Source: Daedaleopsis sinensis
Taxonomy: Eukaryota; Basidiomycota; Agaricomycetes; Polyporales; Polyporaceae
Length of the DNA stretch: 64,000 bases
Reading direction: 5' to 3'
Assembly (NCBI GenBank): GCA_033807695.1
Contig: CM066303.1
Span: 1,054,001 to 1,118,000, forward strand
Below the pieces are notes generated by a model. The model had not been told where the DNA came from, ran no database searches, and worked only from the letters and a program-made list of their open reading frames with translations. The position numbers were made by a program, and so were the translations under genes. Positions 56,742 to 64,000 of the stretch are shown in pieces (positions within the stretch are counted from its first letter, which is position 1; each line of letters starts with the position of its first letter).

Positions 56742-58466
56742 ATGCTCAACATCTCCTTGGTCAAGGCGTCTTCTCGCGTTCGAAGGCTCATCAACGATCT
56801 CAGTCCTATCAATCGTCTACCTTTCGAGATTCTCTCTCGTATCTTCGCCCTCGTCCCAGCAGGATATGCCGCCCGTTTGACTCGCCGCGGCGGTAAACCG
56901 GAGCTGGCTCACATCTTCGGACCCTTTGCCATTCGTACCTCCGAGCTCTTGCTCATGATGAGGGTCTGCTGTAGATGGAGGGATACCTTGATCCATTGCA
57001 ACAACCTCTGGTCGGTCATTGATGATAAAATGTTCGACGAGAAGAATCTCTATCCGCCATACCTGTGTCGCAGCCCCACTACCTCTGTCTCCATCTATGT
57101 CTCGGGGACCAGATCCAAACGGACACGCAAACTTCTTCGCGAGTCCCCAGAACGCGTGGTCGAACTTCGTGTGTCTGACCTTGGGATGAGCGCTTCCCGC
57201 AGTAGCAAGCTCGTCACGTTTCCTGCCACAGGATTACTGGTCTGCACTCTTGCGAAGATTACATTGGCGAAGAAGCCCGGGACTCTCAAGCTGTTCCAAG
57301 GTCATGTGCCATGCCTTCGCGCTCTCTGGCTGGAGTCGGTGTACTTCATACCCTCCAACTCGTTTCCATCGCTTCAGCACCTCATCATCGAGTTCCCTGA
57401 CGGCAGCGATTCGTCCGGGAGAAACCCGCCCAAGGGTCCTTACACTCTTACTCAGCTCCTTACCTTTCTCCGTGGTTGCGCATCCTTGAAGACCTTGTAC
57501 CTTCGAGATGTCGGCTGTCAACGCGTGAGGGAGATCCCAGAGGGGGTCCATGAAGAGAGCCGGGTGTCGCTCCAGCAGCTTCGGAGGCTATCGGTGCAGG
57601 AGGGTGACACAAGACACGCTAAGATTTTCCAGCGCGTTATCTTCCCTCACCTCGTCCTCCCCTCTAATTGTCATATAGAAATCCGTGTTGATTACACTGA
57701 AGGCCTCCAGCCGCTCATGGACATAGTTGCTCGGTCTTGTCGGAGGGTATCGCGTATGCAACTCTTCGCAAACGGAAATGTGCCGTGCCGCCGTGACCCT
57801 ATCCAACTCGCCGATGATCAGGGCTGCCAAACTATGGAGATCCACCTCCCGCATGAGTACTACGCCCATTGGAGTCGTACGGTACGAGTTAACACCCGTC
57901 GGATGTGGTCTTCCGACCTCTTCCGCGGAATCACAACACTCCGTACTGCTCCATTGCCCTTCCTGTTCCTTTTGCATGACCCGCACAGCATCTACCGCGC
58001 CCTCTCAAATCTCGAGGCTCTTGCTATAAGCAATCCCCAAAGCCAGGTGATCTCAAGGCTCACTGCGTTGATTCCTGGAGTTGGAGACAACACCGCTTTG
58101 CCCGTGAAGTTTCCCAAGCTCGCGACCCTATGCCTTCCGGAGATCGCGCTCGATGATCTCCCAGACCTCTACGCTATTGTCGAGTCTCGCGAGAGGGCTG
58201 GGCACCCCATCAAGCACCTTGCCGTCTCACTGGACGTTATGTCGGTCGAGCCGGCGGCGGACCAGCTGTACGCAATAACTCAGCTGCACGATCTGCTCGC
58301 CGACCGCCTGATCGTCACCTGGACGGGCAAGGACAAGAGCAAGGCTGGAGATGTACCGATCCATTCCCTGCCAGCGGTGTTCAAGTGGACATACCCAGCA
58401 GACTGCACGCAGGACAGTCCTTGGATCTCGCGGCCGGTCTGGCAAGCGTGGCCCCGGGATCCATAG
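56742..58466 (+). CDS. F-box protein, single large exon
   Basis: 574 aa without an intron. The N-terminus has a short helical lead (VKASSRVRRLINDLSPINRL), then an F-box: LPFEILSRIFALVP near residue 28 and LLMMRVCCRWRDTLIHCNNL with WSVID near residue 75. This is the classic agaricomycete F-box form. The remainder is a leucine-rich, LRR-like region (for example LRALWLESVYFIPSN and LATLCLPEIALDDLPDLYA). Predicted SKP1-binding substrate adaptor of an SCF ligase; target unknown. The ATG at 56742 comes just after a plausible acceptor, so an upstream coding exon at 56476 is possible. Confidence 0.82.
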   Translation: MLNISLVKASSRVRRLINDLSPINRLPFEILSRIFALVPAGYAARLTRRGGKPELAHIFGPFAIRTSELLLMMRVCCRWRDTLIHCNNLWSVIDDKMFDEKNLYPPYLCRSPTTSVSIYVSGTRSKRTRKLLRESPERVVELRVSDLGMSASRSSKLVTFPATGLLVCTLAKITLAKKPGTLKLFQGHVPCLRALWLESVYFIPSNSFPSLQHLIIEFPDGSDSSGRNPPKGPYTLTQLLTFLRGCASLKTLYLRDVGCQRVREIPEGVHEESRVSLQQLRRLSVQEGDTRHAKIFQRVIFPHLVLPSNCHIEIRVDYTEGLQPLMDIVARSCRRVSRMQLFANGNVPCRRDPIQLADDQGCQTMEIHLPHEYYAHWSRTVRVNTRRMWSSDLFRGITTLRTAPLPFLFLLHDPHSIYRALSNLEALAISNPQSQVISRLTALIPGVGDNTALPVKFPKLATLCLPEIALDDLPDLYAIVESRERAGHPIKHLAVSLDVMSVEPAADQLYAITQLHDLLADRLIVTWTGKDKSKAGDVPIHSLPAVFKWTYPADCTQDSPWISRPVWQAWPRDP

Positions 58467-58707
58467 GTACGTCGTCGTTGTAACTTGAGGCTGCACGAAA
58501 CATAGTGAGTTTATCGCCATGTCAGAAACCGCCACAGTGACTTACACGGGTGCGACAGATGTGGCCGGTCCGGCGTCAGTGGGCAGCGTTGAGAAGGGGG
58601 TCCCATTGCACTGTACATGTAATCAGCGTTCAGTACTCCGCATGTGGTCAAGTTTGCGGAGTGGTCCGGTGTACCCACAGTCTTTTCAACTTCAGCATGC
58701 GTCCTAA

Positions 58708-59137
58708 CCGGGAAGTGAGAGCGGACGCCCGCCGGCGCTGCGGGTCAACCTCCGAGCAGTCCCCCAGCGTGCTTGTGCCAACGACGAGCACCGCGAGCCT
58801 GTTAAACACGTCCCCGAACAGCCCCTCGAACCTGTTCTGGTCAGCCTCGAAGCTCGTGCGCGAATTCTTCCAGAAGCAGGGGCCATCTGCAGCCGCCTCG
58901 CCCCCGTCGTCACCGTGACCTTGGCCCTAGGGAGACGGCTGGCCCCGGGGACTACTACGTCTGGAAGAAGAACTGTGTGTCGAAGATCTCCGCGGTCGAG
59001 TCGAACGGCGCGCGGGGGATTGTGTCGTCTAGGCGGCTGATAGCGGCAATAGTAGCCACACGACGAAGTTGGACACTATCGACTAGATCCTCGCGCGCAT
59101 GTTTGACGTCGGATCCCAAGACTTCGAGGTCGTGCAC
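58708..59137 (-). pseudogene. class II (fungal) peroxidase remnant
   Basis: Two minus-strand pieces in different frames resemble the C-terminal half of class II heme peroxidases (lignin, manganese or versatile type, AA2). The first (58957-59137) reads VATIAAISRLDDTIPRAPFD, then STAEIFDTQFF, matching the conserved P.D.TP..FDTQFY/F segment after the proximal heme region. The second (about 58730-58890) reads CFWKNSRTSFEADQNRFEGL, then FGDVFNRLAVLVVG and LGDCSEVDP, matching the C-x-W...F..L.DCSEV end of the domain. In between are stops and lost sequence. The proximal His exon and everything before it are missing. I infer a dead fragment, and it supports a wood-decay fungus as source. Confidence 0.6.
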
Positions 59138-59354
59138 TGAGAGTATGACTCGGGAACGAGTCTATCCAGAGCGGCGCGCGAGGTCAGGCTCGCGACCACT
59201 GGCAGGAGTCAAGGTTGTTCAAATACTACCATTAGGAAGGCGTCCTACTACCTTGATGTTTGTAAATGTGAGTGTAAGAGAGCTCACCATAGTAACGATA
59301 ATATTAATGGCAATAGCCATATGACGCCTAACGTTTAGCGAGAAGGAACCTTGA

Positions 59355-59406
59355 AAGAACCTGTTCAAGCGTTACTGTAACGTCAAAAGGTTTTGAACAG
59401 GTTCTT
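59355..59406. repeat. perfect 14-bp inverted repeat (hairpin)
   Basis: AAGAACCTGTTCAA at 59355-59368 and its exact reverse complement at 59393-59406, with a 24-nt loop. It lies in non-coding, A/T-richer DNA next to the peroxidase remnant. It could be a tiny MITE remnant or the footprint of an excised element. Confidence 0.75.
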
Positions 59407-60501
59407 ACACTAGAAACAAACAAGTACACATTGAACACTGGTGAGCATTTTCCCAGGCTACGGACTAGCCTCTTCCATATATGTCCACTCGGAGTACCGG
59501 GCGCTTCCCGCGTAGTTGTTTGAACTTCGAGACAACCACCCCGAGCGCTGTCTTTGCGATACTATCACTGGTCGCCCTTGTCCCTCGACAATGCACAACG
59601 GGTCGTCGAACTTCTCATAAATCTCGCCAATATACGTAGACCGAACCAGCAACCCGCAATGAATAGATGGCACCGTTACTGGCCAAATCTGCGCGAATCG
59701 GTTCAAGTTCTCTACAAATCGATGAAAGTCTGATCAGTTGCGAATGAGCTACAGCAGAGCATTTTCCATCATGTGCGTTCACCACATGTGCAGCAGTCTC
59801 TTTTCTACTGTGCTTAACCGTTCCCTCACAGACCGTGGTCTGCCCGCAGAAAATTTTCGAACTCCACCCCTCCTCTCGTGACACCCCCAGCTCAGCAAAC
59901 CCTCCACGAGTTCTTCATTTCCGCACTGCTACTGTGCAGACCACATTCGATATCACCCCTATCTCTGCACTTCTGCGCGGATGCTGTCGAAGGGAAAATG
60001 TCGCTGGCTGGCATGATTACCAGTGGAATGGCGGCACATACGGAAGCTCTGGAGCAGTGTCGACTCCATTCTCTACGAGCAACGGCATTGTCCGCAAGGC
60101 AATCGGTACGACTTCTTGATCGGTGAACCGATACAGAAGCGCCGTGGCCTCCGGGCTAGATTCCAGTCAACGATTGCAAAGGCCACGGTGTGAGCGGTCC
60201 GAACTCTCCATGACTTGTCGTCGTCCCTCCGTTCTTGCAAGCTCACCAGACTGGATGGGGAATAGAAGGAGGTAGAAGAGGTCGACATCCGAATCATCAA
60301 CGTATCGCCTCGCTGGAGGGGCGGGAATATTCAGGGTCCACGTTCCCTCGCAAGGCTTCTCCCGATGTCAATCAGGCCGACGCAAAATGTGCCCGCCGTC
60401 GGATTCCCTTCTCCGCCCACCCTTTAACAGCCTCGTCTCTTCAGAGACTCCCCTGTGTCCCTCCTTCCCCCTCTTCGTCCTACCATTCCGTTCACGCCAA
60501 T
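59407..60501. other. intergenic, no gene supported
   Basis: Open frames at 59835-60126 (+) and 60073-60300 (-) conflict and match nothing. The last 120 bp are pyrimidine-rich (CCCTCTTCGTCCTACC type), fitting the leader of the gene at 60502. Confidence 0.45.
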
Positions 60502-61319
60502 ATGGACCCGTCTCATCCCTCCTTCCCGTCCCAGTCTGGTCACGGTGGCTCCTTCAACGGGTGGTGTTCGCACTCGGCAGCTGAGACGTGTAATTGCCAG
60601 TGGTCCCCCATGTTTCCGGACGCCGTAAACCAGTGGTCTTATGACGGTGACGCATCGAATATACCGCAGTTTGTTAGTGTCCTCGTCTTCTGTCCGTCCC
60701 CGCCATATTGCTTACACCTAATCACAGGCCAACCCCGCTCATCCCTCAGGCCTGGCAAGTCAGGTTGGAAGTACCAGCCTACCCGCAGACACGAGCGAAT
60801 ATCAGGCCTACCTTCACAAGGCTTGTACGGAGAATACCTTGCCCCACGGCTCGTTCCAGGATATTCAGGTACGTCATGCAGAGTTTTCGTAGCGAAAAAT
60901 CCGTCTTCATAGTTTGGGGGCAGGGCGCTATTGCGCAGCAAAACCAACCACACTTGCTGCCCCACCAGGTTTACTACCCGCAGCCAGCCCAGCCCCCACC
61001 TATCCACCATCCGACTCCCCATCCAGCACATGGCCTTCCTACGCTTCCATCCCACTACTCTCCGAGTCTCGCTGCCGCTCATGGTTCAGCCCATCCGAAT
61101 GAAGTCTATCGTAGCCCCTCAATTGACCCCGCGCAGGTCAAGGTCCTCCTGCTCAAGGTCCAGTGCCGCATCGCCCTTGAGAAGTACACGAGGAGCCTGG
61201 AGCAAGCCAACGAGGACGCGATGGCCTTGATCAAGACGAACGTGCAGTACATGGAGGCCATTCGGGCAGCATACGAGTGTGGATACGGCATCGGGCGTGA
61301 CGGGAACCTCTCGACGTGA
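60502..61319 (+). CDS. hypothetical protein with Pro/His-rich centre and helical C-terminus
   Basis: Three exons. The start MDPSHPSFPSQSGHGGSFNG at 60502 reaches NIPQF. An intron GTTAGT...ATCACAG joins ANPAHPSGLASQVGS, and after FQDIQ a second intron (GTACGT...GGGGCAG) joins GAIAQQNQPHLLPHQ. The middle is rich in Pro, His, Gln and Tyr. The last 60 residues are helical and of normal complexity (DPAQVKVLLLKVQCRIALEK, YTRSLEQANEDAMALIKTN) and may form a coiled coil. Low complexity followed by a compact helix suggests a regulatory or nuclear protein, but no family is recognised. The pyrimidine-rich leader and clean splice phases support a real gene. Confidence 0.65.
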
Positions 61320-61821
61320 TGCTGCCCGTCCGAGTCCCTCCACTCACCAGTGCGTATTGACATACTCTTCGCGAGTCTGGTCCACACTGATTGCCCCTGT
61401 GCTCACAGAAAGTCGCGTCAAGCGGCTGTTCATACATCGCCCACCACTCTCAAGATTATCGTATGCAAGATTTTTTATCCTCATATCATAAATGTCAACT
61501 TCAAGCCGCACGTCCTCACTAGTATCGTACTATGTATGCCCTCGCCTCTCGAATTTCTGTCACGGATCAATCGCCCGAAAACGGCCAATACCTCCACTTT
61601 TTCGCAAAACGGCTTTTCCGGAGGAAGCTACTGCTATCCATACACATGTACAGTACGCTCAAACTACTCGTATAATCAGAAGAATGCTATTGCTATATTA
61701 TATTCCGGCCTCACACCTCCTCGCAGTATGCACGAGAGATGCAACACAACCCTCCGCGCACTTTTCCGATCACCAACACGCCGCCCATTCTCAGCTCAAC
61801 GCGCCAGGGTCAGTACTGTGT

Positions 61822-63422
61822 CTACGTCGTCGTCGCGTCGTCCAGGTCCTGCTCGCCCCCCCGCGGCTTCATCCAGTCCTCCACCACCACGCCCATCATC
61901 TCCGGCAGCCGCGTGAAGATGTCCCGGTGGTGCTCCGCCCCCCGCCCATGCTTCCCGACCATCGTCACGCACCGCCGGCACAGCGCGCGCTCCTCGTCCG
62001 TCTCGCTGATGTACGCCGACTTGCTGCTGTCGATGCGCAGGTCGCGGATGTCCTTCATTAGCCCCGCGTGCTCGACCATGCGCTCGAGCAGCCGCTGCAG
62101 TGCGCGCGCGCAACTCTCCGGCTGCGCGCACCCGTCCGCTACGGGCGCGCGAAACGTGCGGTGCGCGGCGACGAACGCGGCCTCGAGCAGGCGCGCGCGC
62201 CCGACGAAGCACCGCGCGAGGTCCGCGCGCGAGAGCGCCTCGTGCGTGCCGTCCTCGCGTGTGAAGCCGTCGCCGAGCTCGGGCCCGAGCATGCAGCAGC
62301 ACATGAGCGCGACGGGGAGGAGGTCGTCCGCGCGCGTGAGGCGTGCGAGGTTGACCACGCCGATGCGGTGGATCGCGCGGAAGGCGGGCGGGTCGAGCGA
62401 GGCGACCGCGAACCAGCGGTCGAAGTCGGAGACATAGTACTGCCGGAGGTAGGCGAGTGCGCGGGCGACCATCTTCTCGCATTGGTACTTGTGCCCGAGG
62501 CGGATGTAGGCGGAGACCTCGTCGAACGTCGGTTCGTACCTGGACGTGCGGGAGGACCGTGCGGGAGGGGCGGTCAGCGTGCTGTTCCGTCGGAGTTGAC
62601 GATGCGACGGGACCTACTTGATGCCCGCCTCAATAAACGAGCGCAGGAAATGGCGGACGTCTTGGGGGGAGTCCGTCAGGTGCACGACCGCGCAGGACGG
62701 AGTGCCAGACCCAGCAGGATGGGAGTCACCGTCGCTATCGCTGACAGGAGACGACGGCTGCGGGAGTGAGAGCATGTCCTTGAAGAAGGCGGACTGGGCC
62801 ATGAACGGGCCCTTGTACACGCGGAACTCCACATCCCCAGCGTACAGAACGAGGTTACCGTCTTCGAACCATAGCTCCTCATCTCGCTGGGGCCCCTGCA
62901 GCTCGATATCGGATGGGGCAACGGCCTCGGCTGTCGGCGAGCGTTGCGCGGCGGGCTCAAGCGGAGACGCAAAATCGGAGTCTTTTGCCATTGGGGTTAA
63001 TGGAAGTTCAATGTGGGTCGGAGTGGGCATGGCATGATCAGAGTTCTCCTCTTCGTCGCCCACGGTACTGGTAGACGTGTCTTCCGCAGGTCCACCGTGT
63101 CTGTCGACGCCCTCAGCCGAATCGTCCTCGCCACGATCGTCATCGACGTCTGCCTCGGACTGCGTTGGGGCGACTGCAGACCTCGTCAGCGTCTCTATAG
63201 TCGAAGTAGTGAGCTGCGGATCCTTTGCTGGCAGTGTCTGTACGCCGACACTCGTCCGGTGGTCGAGCAGGGGCTCTCCCAGGAGAAGGTTATCTCCGCC
63301 CGATCCCAAGAAGGGGGAGTATGATTGCTACCAGAAGCCTGTCAGCGCGGTCCTCGGGCTCTGTCCAGTGTGAGAGCATATGTGTGAGCACTGACCAGGA
63401 ACGACGAGAGGATCCTCCGCAT
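61822..63422 (-). CDS. BTB/POZ-domain protein 2
   Basis: Three exons, 63396-63422, 62618-63327 and 61822-62539, sum to 484 codons plus stop in phase. The first encodes only MRRILSSFL. A disordered acidic Ser/Thr/Asp-rich stretch of about 130 residues precedes the BTB domain: EELWFEDGNLVLYAGDVEFR, VYKGPFMAQSAFFKDMLSLP, then VVHLTDSPQDVRHFLRSF. After the intron it continues YEPTFDEVSAYIRLGHKYQC. The C-terminal half is very GC-rich and resembles BTB1 in layout (VVNLARLTRADDLLPVALMC and a CRRC pair). Probable ubiquitin-ligase adaptor or scaffold; partner unknown. Confidence 0.85.
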
Positions 63423-63964
63423 GGTGATGAATAAGCTTGCTCCTAGGCCTCAATCGTCGAGGCTGTTCAATGCACACGCAGATCCTGGTGTCCCTACGCA
63501 CGCTACCCAGGCTGCGGCGGGGGGTTAGTGCTCGCCAGCGATAGCTGCGCATGCGTATACTTTACCTTGCTTCACGGGATGGAGGAAGATGGGAAGAAGA
63601 TAGAGTTCGGGCCCACACCCCAGGCCCGTGCGCAGGTTGCGCGGCGCGGCCGGTGACCGGGTCCAGAGCCCTGAAACGCGCTCGGAGTCGAGTCGATGGC
63701 CTCACTTACACACGCGAAGCTGCTGGCGGCACCGCATCCAAGGACGCGAGGCTGCGCCGGAACCACATGTCTGCACGCGTGTCCGTGTGCACTCCGCCCT
63801 TCGAGCGGGTTCCGACCGCTTCTTGTCCACGGGAGCCAGCCAAAAATACGTCGTATGCATTGCCAAGGTTGTTCGTTGAGAATGGACTTAGCAACCATGA
63901 CGAACGAGCACAGGATGTGGTATAGTTTTTGGGGTCTTTGTTTCGGCCTCGGAGGCTCGGAGGC
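63423..63964. other. intergenic, no gene supported
   Basis: Upstream of BTB2. Overlapping open frames on both strands match nothing. The end (about 63946-63969) has GGCTCGGA repeated in tandem. Confidence 0.4.
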
Positions 63965-63976
63965 TCGGACAGGCTG

Positions 63977-63982
63977 TATAAA
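63977..63982 (+). promoter_or_regulatory. TATA box of a gene beyond the window
   Basis: TATAAA lies 18 bp from the window end, after a GC-rich tandem. It has the layout of the other plus-strand promoters here, so a gene probably starts just outside. Confidence 0.4.
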
Positions 63983-64000
63983 GGTGCCGTTAATTGAACT

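Noticed and set aside
61739..62769. Long Arg/Ala/Ser-rich open frames on the plus strand and in alternate minus frames
   Set aside because: They are shadows of the very GC-rich BTB2 exons; only the BTB2 frame shows domain motifs and phase-consistent introns.

Overview
The window is nuclear DNA of a filamentous basidiomycete, most likely an agaricomycete wood-decay fungus. Genes carry many introns of about 50-70 nt. The families fit this group: HET-domain proteins, BTB and F-box proteins, a DUF6534-type membrane family, cytochrome P450 and a class II peroxidase remnant. No species is assigned.

Layout. Positions 1.2-10.6 kb hold two HET-domain genes (HET-A + and HET-B -) in the arms of a large imperfect inverted duplication around a small His-rich protein gene. 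Positions 11-15 kb hold a 3' fragment and a complete multi-exon copy of the DUF6534 family. Positions 16-19 kb hold a P450 fragment and a BTB gene. Positions 19.8-22.3 kb are a conserved block: the mitochondrial 2-oxodicarboxylate carrier diverging from SRP9. A complete P450 follows at 24.3-26.3 kb, ending 43 bp from the convergent HET-C (26.4-28.5 kb). MCD4 (GPI ethanolamine phosphate transferase 1) and a secreted GH78-like glycosidase diverge from 33 kb. A second, frameshifted DUF6534 copy, an F-box gene, an SDR and HET-D fill 36.8-45.1 kb. A single-pass membrane protein and the large polarity gene MSB1 (47.5-52.2 kb) come next, then an SDR, a broken SDR, an F-box gene, a peroxidase remnant, an unknown gene and a second BTB gene.

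Theme. Housekeeping genes (ODC1, SRP9, MCD4, MSB1) sit between fast-evolving accessory families that exist here in several copies, often with one decayed: four HET genes, three DUF6534 copies, three SDRs, two P450s, two BTB and two F-box genes. HET proteins are the usual effectors of fungal non-self recognition. Here all four share an extra C-terminal module with recurring motifs that I cannot assign to a named domain. No phage, prokaryotic, CRISPR or rRNA feature is present, and no tRNA is supported.

Limits. Exon boundaries were read by hand from GT/GC-AG signals and reading frame. Those quoted exactly were checked for phase; gene ends marked tentative were not resolvable.
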